Shown piece by piece: positions 1 through 9,408 of a stretch of 64,000 nucleotides of DNA. The DNA is taken from assembly GCA_026707145.1 (NCBI GenBank), contig JAPOXK010000021.1, positions 233,588 to 297,587 on the forward strand. The letters run 5' to 3'. How positions within the stretch are numbered: the stretch's first letter is position 1; each line of letters starts with the position of its first letter. Origin of the DNA: Chloroflexota bacterium. GTDB lineage: Bacteria; Chloroflexota; Dehalococcoidia; Bin125. Below the pieces are notes generated by a model that did no database searches, was not told the origin of the DNA, and saw only the letters and a list, made by a program, of their open reading frames with translations. The position numbers and the translations under genes were made by a program.

Positions 1-461
1 GCCGCCGTCGCCGCGTCGTCCTCCACGTGGCGGGCCACCCCAAGTTGCTGCGCCACGCGCTCCTTGAATCTTGCGGACACAAGGGCGGTGTTATTGAGCA
101 CAACCCGCTCCACATGCTCCAGTATCCCGTGCCGCCTCAGCCATGCTTCCGTTGCTTTGCGGCCCCTCCAGTTGCGCGCGGTCAGCACGATCACCCGGTA
201 GCGGGTCGCGGCGGCGACGACCGCTGCCTGCGCCCCGGGCATCGGCTCCCGTCCCTGGTACCGTATCCGAAAGTAAGTTTGGATCAGCAGCCGGTCGTGG
301 AGGGAAGGGCGTGGGTCCGGCTCGGGCGCCGTTCTGGTGGCTAGGGCATGCGGGAGAAGATCCGGCCGTCGCTGGATCGTGAAGTTGCGACCCAATGGTG
401 GTGCCGCCAGCACGCCGTCGAGGTCGAACGACAACAATGGCTTCTCGCTTCCAAGCGGCAT
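1..461 (-). CDS. HAD-superfamily hydrolase-like protein, C-terminus cut by window edge
   Basis: Read manually on the minus strand (absent from ORF track because it is truncated): MPLGSEKPLLSFDLDGVLAAPPLGRNFTIQRRPDLLPHALATRTAPEPDPRPSLHDRLLIQTYFRIRYQGREPMPGAQAAVVAAATRYRVIVLTARNWRGRKATEAWLRRHGILEHVERVVLNNTALVSARFKERVAQQLGVARHVEDDAA; DxDG(V/T) motif I, VLTAR motif II, KxR and H-x-E-DD motifs. ATG directly follows the TGA of the upstream epimerase gene. Confidence 0.75.
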   Translation of the reverse strand, partial: MPLGSEKPLLSFDLDGVLAAPPLGRNFTIQRRPDLLPHALATRTAPEPDPRPSLHDRLLIQTYFRIRYQGREPMPGAQAAVVAAATRYRVIVLTARNWRGRKATEAWLRRHGILEHVERVVLNNTALVSARFKERVAQQLGVARHVEDDAATA

Positions 462-1433
462 TCAGAGCCACCCACGCGCTCGGTACCACGCGGCAGTCTC
501 CCGTAGCCCTGGATCGAGATCACAGCGCGGCTCCCAGCCCGTGGCCGCCGTGAGGGCTACGTGATCACAGATCCAGCGCTGCCGCATCTCGGTGACCTTG
601 CCACGATCCAGTATCGGCGGTCCCTTGCTCAAGCGCGCTCCAGCCTCCGCCATCAGCGCTGCCCCTACGAACCCCGCCGCGGGTATGGGCAGCACGTTCA
701 CCGAGCGCTCCAGCGCCCGTCCCAGCGCCTCTACCAACTCGCGCCAACTCTGCGGTTTTCCGGGCCCTGCCACGTGAAAACAGGCTGCCGGGACCGGTTC
801 GCTCTCCAGCAATGCCTGAATGCTCTCCGCGAGGTCCCGCGCGTGGATGAGCGACAGACGGTTCTCGCCGCGGCCCATCACCGGCACGATCCGCCACCGC
901 GCCATGCGGAAGAACGGAAGAAGCGCGTTGTCGCGCGGGCCGTAGACGAGCGGCGGCCGCAGCACCTGCACCGCCATCTGGCCAGTGCGTGCCAAGGCCG
1001 CAGTCTCTCCGGCCGCTTTCGAGCGTCCGTAGGGCGAGACCGGCCGCGCTGGCTCCGCCGGATCGCGCGGCTGGCCGTGGTCAGCAGGTCCGTGCGCCGC
1101 AATCGAGGAAACGTACACGAATCGGCGCACGTCTGCGTTCGCAGCAGCCTCCGCGAGCAGCGCCGTGCCCTCTCCGTTCACGCGCATGAAGTGCGCTTCA
1201 CTGCGCGCGCGGGTTAGGCCGGCCAGGTGCACAACCGCGTCCATTCCCCCGCAGGCAGTCGTCAGGCCTGCTCCGATCAAGTCCCCCACCGCGTACTCAA
1301 CTGGCAGGTCCGTCAGGCCGGAGCGATCGCTCGTCGGCCGCACTAGTGCTCGAACGGCATGCCCCGCCTCGCTGAGCGCGCGGGCCGTATGCGCACCGAT
1401 GAACCCACTGGCCCCGGTCAGCAGCACTCGCAT
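462..1433 (-). CDS. NAD-dependent epimerase/dehydratase (extended SDR)
   Basis: N-terminal GASGFIGAHTARALSEAGH Rossmann motif, YGRSKAAGE (YxxxK) active site, VVHLAG. Confidence 0.9.
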   Translation of the reverse strand: MRVLLTGASGFIGAHTARALSEAGHAVRALVRPTSDRSGLTDLPVEYAVGDLIGAGLTTACGGMDAVVHLAGLTRARSEAHFMRVNGEGTALLAEAAANADVRRFVYVSSIAAHGPADHGQPRDPAEPARPVSPYGRSKAAGETAALARTGQMAVQVLRPPLVYGPRDNALLPFFRMARWRIVPVMGRGENRLSLIHARDLAESIQALLESEPVPAACFHVAGPGKPQSWRELVEALGRALERSVNVLPIPAAGFVGAALMAEAGARLSKGPPILDRGKVTEMRQRWICDHVALTAATGWEPRCDLDPGLRETAAWYRARGWL

Positions 1434-1451
1434 TCAGCCACCTGCTCGCCG

Positions 1452-2729
1452 TTAATCGATGATCCTGTGTTTGCGCGCCAGCTCGCCGAACCGCTCCAGC
1501 GCGCTCTCGATCTGCTCGTCGCTATGCGTCGCTACGTACGATGTCCGCAGCGAGGATTGGCCGCGCGGTACGGCCGGCACGACCACCGCGTTCGTGTAGA
1601 TCCCGTTGTTCAGCAGATCCCGCCAGAACAGCGCAGTCTTGAGCTCGCTGCCGATGATGATCGGAACGATCGGTGTCTCCGTCGCACCGATATTGAAGCC
1701 CATCTCGCGGAGAGCCACGCGCACCCGCGCTCCGATCTCCTTCACACGCACGACCCGCCAGGGTTCCTCTTCGATGCACTCGATCGCCGCCAGCGCCGCT
1801 GCCGCCGAAGCCGGGGGAGGGGCCGCCGTGAAGATCATGGGGCGAGCGAAATGCTTAATGTGCTCCAGCACGTACTTCGGCCCGGCGCAAAACCCGCCCA
1901 CTGAGGCGAGCGACTTGCTAAAGGTTCCCACGACGATATCGACCCCCTCCCTGATCCCGAAGTGGCTGGGTGTTCCCGTTCCGCGCTCGCCCACGGTTCC
2001 GATCGCGTGCGCGTCGTCCACCACCAGCCGCGCCTTGTAGCGTTGGCATACGGCAACGATCTCGGGTAGCGGCGCGATGTCGCCTCCCATTGAGTAGACC
2101 CCATCCACGATGACCAGCCGCCCTGTGCTCTCCGGGAGCTCCCCGAGCACCTCTTCCAAATGTGCGACATCGTTGTGCCGGAACCGCACCGACTCGCCCA
2201 GCGCCAGCGCCGCCGCGTCGTAGATGCTGGCGTGATCCATCTTGTCGATCACCGCCGTCACGCCACGATCAACGAGGGCGGAGATCACACAGAGGTTCGC
2301 TTGATAGCCCGTCGTACAGATCAGCGCCGCTTCCCATCCCAAGAACGAGGCGATCCGCTCTTCGAGCTGTTCGTGGATGACGCTGGTTCCGTTCAGCAGC
2401 CGCGAGCCCGTCATTGATGGGCCGTATCGCTCCAGAGCCTCCTTGGCCGCCGCCAAGACCTTGGGGTGCCGCGTGAGTCCCAGATAGTTGTTGGATCCCA
2501 GCATCAGGACTCGCTTGCCGTCGATAATGGCCTCGGGTCCTTCGTTCACCTCGATCGGCAGGAAGAAGGGATACAGGCCTAAGGCGCGGGCCTGTTCGAC
2601 GAGACGAAAATCCTTGAAGCGCTCGAAGACGTCCGCGCTTGGGGGCCGACTCTGCGGGCCCTCGATCTCATTGAGCGCCAGGTTGGCTATCTCTTCGTTG
2701 AGAGGCGGAGCGCCGTCGGCAGTGGTCAT
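1452..2729 (-). CDS. Alpha-oxoamine synthase family PLP enzyme (serine palmitoyltransferase / KBL / AONS-like)
   Basis: GSNNYLGLTRHPKV, GTFSKSLASVGGFCAG PLP-lysine motif, VDDAHAIG; start at internal MTTADGAPP preferred over the ORF-track start. Confidence 0.88.
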   Translation of the reverse strand: MTTADGAPPLNEEIANLALNEIEGPQSRPPSADVFERFKDFRLVEQARALGLYPFFLPIEVNEGPEAIIDGKRVLMLGSNNYLGLTRHPKVLAAAKEALERYGPSMTGSRLLNGTSVIHEQLEERIASFLGWEAALICTTGYQANLCVISALVDRGVTAVIDKMDHASIYDAAALALGESVRFRHNDVAHLEEVLGELPESTGRLVIVDGVYSMGGDIAPLPEIVAVCQRYKARLVVDDAHAIGTVGERGTGTPSHFGIREGVDIVVGTFSKSLASVGGFCAGPKYVLEHIKHFARPMIFTAAPPPASAAAALAAIECIEEEPWRVVRVKEIGARVRVALREMGFNIGATETPIVPIIIGSELKTALFWRDLLNNGIYTNAVVVPAVPRGQSSLRTSYVATHSDEQIESALERFGELARKHRIID

Positions 2730-2874
2730 GGTTCGCGCCTCCCCTGCCGTCCCCCTGAACGCAGCCAAGCGCGGCGAGCGCGCACGGGGCGGATCGGCCG
2801 GCTCCCACGTAGTGTAAGCCGATCCAGCGTATTGACCACCGCGCCACCTGATCTTGGAAGAATACCCAGGATGG

Positions 2875-3648
2875 TTAGACGCGGAGCGCGCGCCTTCTCT
2901 CCCCAAGGAAGGATCGTTGTAGGCAGGCCATGAGACGGGGGATGTAGCGGTAGCGCTCGATCCGCGTCGCGAGCATCATCCCCGCGATTGCCGGAGGCAG
3001 CCCCAGCGCTGCGTCCAGGAAGTAGTGGTTGCCGGTCACGATGATGCTGGTCAGCATCAGTGACGCGATGAGCAGCCCCGCTGCGGCCCCGCGCCGCCCG
3101 CCGAGGATGCGGTACAGCGCCGCGCCGATGATCACCGCGAATCCGAAGTGCATGCTGGGGACCGCCGCGAACTGATTCACGAGGGTTGAGTCGCTGTATT
3201 TCAGGACGAAAGCCGAATCCAGCGTGTCGACGAAGCCCGCAGCGGGTAGCAGCCGCGGCGGCGCGACCGGGAATGCCGCATACCCGATCAGTGCCAGCGC
3301 TCCCGCGATGAAGATCGCGTTGCGCGCCCAACGGTAATCGTCCCCGTGCCGGAATAACGTCCATACGCCGAACAGCGCGATCAATGGGAAATGACCCCAG
3401 AAGTACCAAAGGCTGAAGAAGTGCACGATCAGGTCGTAGCCGAGCAGCGCGATCTGCAGAGGTAATTCGACAAAGATCCCCAGCGCTTGCTCTGTTGAAA
3501 CGATGATATGGGCGTTATCGAAGGCGTCCTCGACACGGCCTGCTGCGAGCGCCCGTGCCAGGTAGTAAGCCCAATACGCCACTATGACTAATGCGACTTC
3601 CCGTCCGAGACGAATCGCATGGCGATGGCGAGAGGCTGCGCGGATCAC
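2875..3648 (-). CDS. PAP2 superfamily membrane protein, PAP2_3/AUR1-like
   Basis: Multiple TM segments; FPVAPPRLLP, FAAVPSMHFG and TGNHYFLDA motifs; likely GTG start (VIRAASRHRH...). Confidence 0.75.
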   Translation of the reverse strand: MIRAASRHRHAIRLGREVALVIVAYWAYYLARALAAGRVEDAFDNAHIIVSTEQALGIFVELPLQIALLGYDLIVHFFSLWYFWGHFPLIALFGVWTLFRHGDDYRWARNAIFIAGALALIGYAAFPVAPPRLLPAAGFVDTLDSAFVLKYSDSTLVNQFAAVPSMHFGFAVIIGAALYRILGGRRGAAAGLLIASLMLTSIIVTGNHYFLDAALGLPPAIAGMMLATRIERYRYIPRLMACLQRSFLGERRRALRV

Positions 3649-3799
3649 CGTTTCGTCCTGAGGAGTGCCCCTGTGAGGCCCGCCTAGAGTATCAGACGGG
3701 CCAAAGTGTGCCCTACTGCTCTCTATGCGCGCAACGGGCTCACCGGGAACAGCGGTTCCTGCTCGAGGCGGCCAAGGGTGAGGATCGCTGCCCAGCGTC

Positions 3800-4144
3800 C
3801 TAAGATTGCTTGCGCCGGCCAGAGCGCAGCACGCGGTGCTCCTCTTCCAAAGCGGCTTTGTCCAGAAAGAGCTGCGCGAAGTCACGTGTGGGCATCGCGG
3901 CCATCGTTTCGTAACGGATGTTCCCGCCAGCGGCTTCCCGGGCCAGGATACGCATCGCCGTCTCCATGTTCGGGCAGTCCAGCGTCACCACGAAGTCATA
4001 GCGCCCCATCGTGGCGTAGGAGCTGAGCACACGCCCGCCGAGTTGCTTGGCGCGCTTCACGGCTTCCTCGTGTCGTGCGATCAGATGGTTGTGGTTCTGC
4101 GCGCCCTGGCTCGTGACCTGGCCGAGCGCGATGAAGATCGGCAT
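3800..4144 (-). CDS. GYD domain protein
   Basis: MPIFIALGQVTSQGAQNH...GGRVLSSYATMGRYDFVVTLDCPNMETAMRI typical of GYD family. Confidence 0.8.
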   Translation of the reverse strand: MPIFIALGQVTSQGAQNHNHLIARHEEAVKRAKQLGGRVLSSYATMGRYDFVVTLDCPNMETAMRILAREAAGGNIRYETMAAMPTRDFAQLFLDKAALEEEHRVLRSGRRKQS

Positions 4145-4233
4145 CGTTTTCCCCGATCGGCGATCTCGCTTGTGTGATCGCGAGAGCTGAGTAGACTATA
4201 TGATAGTGGTGGTGGCCCTCTTGGAGGCCGCTC

Positions 4234-5046
4234 GTGCGCCTTGACGTCAAAAGCGCAGGCTTTCTTGCCACGGGCGCTTTTCTTCTCCTCCTCATCTTCG
4301 GCATTGGTTGGCCGGGATCGGGCGTCTGGCTCCTCGCGTTGGGGCTCCTGACCCTGTTCGTATCGCTCATCGTCTGGTGGATCGACTCCGCTACCGTCCC
4401 GAATTCCGTGGTGGTCCCCGCCTCAAGCAGCTATAGCCCTCGGGGAGCGCCATTCCGCGGTGGCAACCCTTCCCGCCGATCGCGCCTGCTTTACCTGGGT
4501 CTGCCCGGACCCGACGGCAGCGGTCGCTGGGTGCTCCCCGACTCCGTGCATGTCGCCTTGGTCTCCGGCGCGATTGGCGTCCTCGCCCTCATCATCTTTA
4601 TCGGCGACGCCGTTGGCGGACAAGGCGATGATGCGGCTCCTCCTCCCATCGCCGAGCAGCCCTCCGATGCCAGAGTGATCGACTTCGAAAAGCCAGTCGT
4701 CCCCGAGCTGGCGGCGGCCGTCGATCCCGCTGCTGAGACGGCGGATCTCAGCCGCGATCCTATCGACATCCAAGCGCCGACCAACCCCCAACCAGGGCTC
4801 GCCCGCCCTATTGAGGTTGTGAATGCGCCGCGCGAAACGCCCAACACGGTCCTCTACGAGGTTATTGCCGGGGACACGATCTACGACATCGCCGGTGCAC
4901 TTGGCTCTTCCGTTGACGCGATCATTGAGGCCAATGAGATCGGTGAGTTCGACATCATCCATGTTGGCCAGATCTTGCTCATCCCTCTTCTTGATGAAGA
5001 AGAGGTGGCTGATGCCAGTGGTTCTCCTACGGATCCCGATCCCTAG
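4234..5046 (+). CDS. Membrane-anchored LysM domain protein
   Basis: N-terminal TM segments; C-terminal LYEVIAGDTIYDIAGALGSSVDAIIEANEIGEFDIIHVGQILLIP LysM motif. Confidence 0.8.
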   Translation: MRLDVKSAGFLATGAFLLLLIFGIGWPGSGVWLLALGLLTLFVSLIVWWIDSATVPNSVVVPASSSYSPRGAPFRGGNPSRRSRLLYLGLPGPDGSGRWVLPDSVHVALVSGAIGVLALIIFIGDAVGGQGDDAAPPPIAEQPSDARVIDFEKPVVPELAAAVDPAAETADLSRDPIDIQAPTNPQPGLARPIEVVNAPRETPNTVLYEVIAGDTIYDIAGALGSSVDAIIEANEIGEFDIIHVGQILLIPLLDEEEVADASGSPTDPDP

Positions 5047-5152
5047 CACACTGCGCGGTAGCTCCAGCGCCTATGCGGAGAGGGGACGGTTTCGCTGCTT
5101 TTCCTGATTGCCGGAGCGGGATCCGCTGCTTGCAAGGAAGCACGGCCTTGCG

Positions 5153-5926
5153 CTAGCGACCCTTGTAGACGGGCGCGCGTCCTTCCATGAAGGCGCGCAC
5201 GCCCTCCTGCATGTCTTCCGTTCGCAGAATCTTGCGGTAGAGACCCGCCTCGATCTCCAATCCTCGCTGGAAGGCTCCGTTGGAGGAGAGCCCGCCCTCG
5301 TAGGCGGCGCGCTTGTTGTATCGCACCGAGAGCGGCGCGTTCGACGCGATCTCCTCCGCCCAAGCGCGCGCTGTCGACTGGAGTTGATCGGGCGGCACGA
5401 CCGCGTTCACAAGGCCGATCCGGTGCGCCTCGTGAGCATCGATGTGGTTCCCGCGCAGCAACAACTCCAGCGCGAGCCCGAACGGAACGTACCGCACGAG
5501 GCGCTGGGCCTGCCCGGCCGCAGACAGGAGTCCACGGCGCGGCGCCACGCTTCCGATCCGGGCCCCCTCCGATATGATTCGCAAGTCGCAGGCCAACGCC
5601 AGGGCGAATCCTGCCGCCAGGCACCAGCCGTTGATCGCCGCGATCACGGGTTTGGAGATCTGGTCGATGGCGAAGGGGGCATCTGGGTCGGCGCCGTCGT
5701 AGCGTTCCCGCTCGTCTTGCGCCGCATTGGTCCGGACGAGGTCCCGACCGGACGAAAAGGCTCGTCCGGTTCCGGTCACGATCGCCACGTGGAGCGACTC
5801 ATCGGCTTCGAACTCCGGCCAGAAGCGGGCCAGCTCGCTGAACATCGCGGGGCTGAGCGAATTCATCTTCTCGGGCCGATCGAGCGTCAACGTGACGATT
5901 GGCCCGTCGACTTCCGTGCGGATCAT
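5153..5926 (-). CDS. Enoyl-CoA hydratase/isomerase family protein
   Basis: VTLTLDRPEKMNSLSPAMF, AFSSGRDL, KPVIAAINGWCLAAGFALALACDLRI crotonase motifs. Confidence 0.9.
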   Translation of the reverse strand: MIRTEVDGPIVTLTLDRPEKMNSLSPAMFSELARFWPEFEADESLHVAIVTGTGRAFSSGRDLVRTNAAQDERERYDGADPDAPFAIDQISKPVIAAINGWCLAAGFALALACDLRIISEGARIGSVAPRRGLLSAAGQAQRLVRYVPFGLALELLLRGNHIDAHEAHRIGLVNAVVPPDQLQSTARAWAEEIASNAPLSVRYNKRAAYEGGLSSNGAFQRGLEIEAGLYRKILRTEDMQEGVRAFMEGRAPVYKGR

Positions 5927-6219
5927 GAACGCCCTCCGGCCACGCCGCCCCCTGCTACCGCTGGCACGATACTCACCTCGTCCCCAGCTTGGAGGGCTGT
6001 CTGTAGTCCCTGCAAGAAGCGCACGTCCTCGCCGTTCACGAATACGTTCACGAACCGTCGCAACTCGCCCTTCTCGTCCACCAAGCGCGCCGCGATCCCT
6101 GCGTAGGATTCTTCAAGATTCGCGATCAGCGTTTCGATGTCGGCTGCCTCCGCCGTCACGGCATCCTGATTGCGGGTGATCCCCCGCAGCGGCGTGGGAA
6201 TGCGCACGGTGATGCTCAT
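5923..6219 (-). CDS. MoaD/ThiS-like ubiquitin-fold protein
   Basis: MSITVRIPTPLRGITRNQDAV...VNVFVNGEDVRFLQGLQTALQAGDEVSIVPAVAGG; 4-nt ATGA overlap with the downstream enoyl-CoA hydratase gene. Confidence 0.82.
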   Translation of the reverse strand: MSITVRIPTPLRGITRNQDAVTAEAADIETLIANLEESYAGIAARLVDEKGELRRFVNVFVNGEDVRFLQGLQTALQAGDEVSIVPAVAGGGVAGGRS

Positions 6220-6319
6220 CCGTGTTCCTCTCTCGCTGGCGCTATCGCCTTCCTGCTTCACAGGATCATTATGACTGTCTGCCCCTACCATGTGGCTGCT
6301 GACACCATGCCTCCGTTGC

Positions 6320-7342
6320 TCAGACACACTGGAGAGGCCGGCCCAACGCCTGTGCCAGCAGATCGAGGCGCTGCACCAATTCTCCGTATTGCTGCAGCGC
6401 CAGCGACTGCGCGCCGTCGACGAGTGCCTGACTCGGTGCCGGATGCACCTCGATCGCTAAGCCATCCGCTCCCGCGGCGACGGCTGCTAGGGCCAGCCGC
6501 TCTACCAGATCCGCTCTCCCTGCTCCGCGCGCCGGATCTACCAGGACTGGCAGGTGCGTCAGCCCCTTGAGCACCGGTATCGCCGACAGATCAAGCGTCG
6601 CGGGGGTGGAGGAATCGTAGGAGCGAATGCCGGACTCACAGAGCACCAGCTGTTCGTTTCCCGCGTGCAGTACGTGCTCCGCGCTCAGCAGCCATTCATC
6701 TACGGTCGCCGAGAGCCCTCGGTGCAAGAGGATCGCCCGGCCGGTCTCGGCTGCTGCTTCGAGCAGGCCGAAGTTCTGCATATTGAACGGGCCGATCTCA
6801 ATCACATCGACATACGGCGCGATTGTCGCCACCTCGGCGACGCTCGGCACCTCACTCACGACCGCGAGTCCCGCCGCCTCTCCTGCCGCCGCGAGGCGCT
6901 GCAGCCCCTCCTCGCCGGCGCCGCGGAAGGCATACGGCGATTGCCCCGGCCGCATCGCTCCCCCCCACAGCAGGGACACTCCCTGTGCTCTCAGCGATAC
7001 GGCCAGCGCCTCCAGATCATGTCCTTCCTCCACGGCACCCGGGCCCGCCATGATCGTTAAGCTTCCCTCGCTGACGCAGACACTTCCGATCTCGACAGAC
7101 GACGCCGCCCGCGCAGGATCTTTGCTCGCGAGCTTGTAGGATTTGCCAAGTTGCACCACACTGTCGACCCGCGGCAGCGTGCGCATCTCTTGCGGCAACT
7201 CCGGCGCCTGCGGTCCGACAACGGTCACGATGGTCCGCTCTACTCCCACGGTCAGCTCGCCGTGGCAACCGTGCTCTTCCAGAGAGGCGAGCACGCGTTC
7301 TACGTCGGCTTGCGCGGCCTCAGTGCTCATCACGATCACCAT
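6320..7342 (-). CDS. DAHP synthase (AroF/AroG type Ibeta-like) family protein with divergent active-site motifs
   Basis: Overall family pattern ([69 protein letters not shown]) clear, but several canonical residues replaced. Confidence 0.85.
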   Translation of the reverse strand: MVIVMSTEAAQADVERVLASLEEHGCHGELTVGVERTIVTVVGPQAPELPQEMRTLPRVDSVVQLGKSYKLASKDPARAASSVEIGSVCVSEGSLTIMAGPGAVEEGHDLEALAVSLRAQGVSLLWGGAMRPGQSPYAFRGAGEEGLQRLAAAGEAAGLAVVSEVPSVAEVATIAPYVDVIEIGPFNMQNFGLLEAAAETGRAILLHRGLSATVDEWLLSAEHVLHAGNEQLVLCESGIRSYDSSTPATLDLSAIPVLKGLTHLPVLVDPARGAGRADLVERLALAAVAAGADGLAIEVHPAPSQALVDGAQSLALQQYGELVQRLDLLAQALGRPLQCV

Positions 7343-7383
7343 TGGTGAACCTCGTGCTTCTGTGAGGCGGGACCGTCCGACCG

Positions 7384-7662
7384 CTAGTCCACCGCTGATC
7401 CCGGACCTTCGGCTGCCGTCCGCCAGACCAATGCGCAGTCGTCGCAGATCAGGGCTTCCAACACGGACTCCCCGGTCTCCGTGTCTTCATACGAGAGCCG
7501 CAGCGGCGTCCCGCAATCCGGACACAATGGGCTGAGCACGTAGTCGAAGTCACCGCTAGTGATCGCCGTCCGGTGCACCAGCGTGTCGAAGTCCGTCCAC
7601 TCGTCGAAAGGAACGGTCCGTACCTCGTAGTCGGCAGCAGCGCCGGCATTGTCGGTCGTCAT
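7384..7662 (-). CDS. Small protein with C-terminal zinc-ribbon-like CxxC pair
   Basis: CPDCGTPLRLSYEDTETGESVLEALICDDCALVW; downstream of the DAHP-synthase-like gene on the chromosome map. Confidence 0.65.
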   Translation of the reverse strand: MTTDNAGAAADYEVRTVPFDEWTDFDTLVHRTAITSGDFDYVLSPLCPDCGTPLRLSYEDTETGESVLEALICDDCALVWRTAAEGPGSAVD

Positions 7663-7781
7663 GATGCGATACTAGGGTTCTCGGCGCGCACGGTCTGCAC
7701 CCGAAGAGGTGTCGGTCTTGACAGGCGTTCGCGACTTCGCCTCACGCGACGCGCAAGGCCTGGCGGTTGGCTCCCATAAAG

Positions 7782-7812
7782 AGAGCCGGCCCGCAGCGCG
7801 GACCGGCTCAAG
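7782..7812 (-). terminator. Probable intrinsic terminator for the 7944-8219 minus-strand gene
   Basis: Minus strand GAGCCGG-T-CCGC-GCT-GCGG-G-CCGGCTC followed by TCTTTAT. Confidence 0.6.
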
Positions 7813-7943
7813 CGGAGCCCGAGACCCCCATCCCTCAACGATATGCGGCTCCGCCCATCAGCGGGCCGACTTTCGATGCATCCACCGGCGCATGGCTGGC
7901 AGCCTCCTGCTGCCGAAGCCCCGATCGAGCAGGGATGCGGACG

Positions 7944-8219
7944 CTAGGAGGCGTTCCAACTCGCTAGCCGCGCCGCTTCATATGCCTCGCGCACACGTGG
8001 TTCGGCCGTCGCTGTCGATCGCCAGTTCGGCCGCCAGCTGACTGGGTTGTCGACAAAGATGTCCGAATTATTCGCGCGATCCTGCCCCTTGAATGAGTTG
8101 CTGAACCGCTTTCGCTTCCCGCACTTTCGGCAGCGCGCCCAACTCGTTGTGCCTTCCGGTGGGCGGACGAGCCAGTGATGGACGCAGTGCTTCGTCCGGG
8201 TCTTCACCGCTGTGGTCAT
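7944..8219 (-). CDS. Small basic zinc-ribbon-like hypothetical protein
   Basis: KHCVHHWLVRPPEGTTSWARCRKCGKRKRFSNSF (C-x-HH ... CxxC); isolated gene followed by terminator-like hairpin. Confidence 0.65.
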   Translation of the reverse strand: MTTAVKTRTKHCVHHWLVRPPEGTTSWARCRKCGKRKRFSNSFKGQDRANNSDIFVDNPVSWRPNWRSTATAEPRVREAYEAARLASWNAS

Positions 8220-8569
8220 TAGGGCGCCTCCCGGCGCGGCAGACGCCGCCCCCCTGCACGCTGCGAAGGCTTGCGCGTGCTCGACCAGTCTCCCTCTGGA
8301 CGCAGAGGTGGCTGCAGTCGATTGGAGATGGGAAGAAGGGCGTTCTTCGTGACGACGTACATGCCGATCGCGCGAACAACCCGCCAGCGAAACCCACGCT
8401 TAGTTCACAAGGAGGCCACGCTCCGGTCAACGCCACCGCCGCGTGTTTTACTCGAGATTAACGGAAGAGTCCCGAACGCATCCGTTTCCGAGACTGGCCT
8501 TGCCAGTTGAATCGAGTGACAAGCGATTCCGGTTCGGTTGTACGGTGTCCGTCCAGCAGATGCGCTCGC

Positions 8570-9004
8570 TCAGAGTCGACGCTCTGCCTCCGCCGGACCC
8601 GCCAGTTTTCCTATCCAGCGATAGCGGTAGTCCTCTCCGGTTCGGATAGCGCGAGCGGCCCGCATGACCAGCACGCCTTGGGTCACGTAGTGCGTGGCAA
8701 AGAACGGTAGCGCCGTGAGCGCGACCGCCAGCACCAAGTCACCGCCGTCATACCGCGTCCCCCAACCAACCAGCGCGACCGGCACCACGATCGCCAAGAG
8801 CACCAAGATCACGTTGAACGTGACCACCTGGAACAGTGCCGCCTGCATCGCCTGTTGTGCTATCCACGGCGACGCCTTCTTCTGCCGGTTGTAGATCCCC
8901 ACAGTTGGGAACAAACCCAGCAACGGAAGCACACTCAGCAGTGCGCAAAGATGCGCGGCGGCTGCGAGACGTCGCTCGGAAACTGTGAGGGGTTGTTCTG
9001 TCAT
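8570..9004 (-). CDS. DUF4870-like membrane protein
   Basis: SERRLAAAAHLCALLSVLPLLG...YNRQKKASPWIAQQAMQAALFQ pattern and TM segments. Confidence 0.75.
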   Translation of the reverse strand: MTEQPLTVSERRLAAAAHLCALLSVLPLLGLFPTVGIYNRQKKASPWIAQQAMQAALFQVVTFNVILVLLAIVVPVALVGWGTRYDGGDLVLAVALTALPFFATHYVTQGVLVMRAARAIRTGEDYRYRWIGKLAGPAEAERRL

Positions 9005-9408
9005 GCGTAACGCTCTCCCCGCCCCGGCTCTGCCTCAGCTGCTCCGCCGGAGCTGTGACTCACTCGGCGAGTCGTCGCTGCGATGCTCCAAGCCCCAAGA
9101 TTAAGCAGGCCGGTCCAGCTTCTGTCGAGCCTTCAAGAGATGGAGTGCTCACTCGGCGAGCAGGCGGGCCAGCTGGAGGTGGCGAGATCGGGGGACCGGC
9201 CGCTGGAAAGGATGCTGATCCGTTTGGCCTCCCTGCGTAAGTGGTTGTCCTCGCACACTTGCTCCGCTTGAGCAAGAATCCGCCCCCTGCTTGCTCTGTG
9301 ACGCACGAGCTCCACCAGGCACTGAGCCTCGATCGACTCGGGTTGCGCTCCAGGATCCCTCACGAGAGGGTGCGGCGATCTACGCACTCAGCGGTATAGA
9401 CTTTTTCT

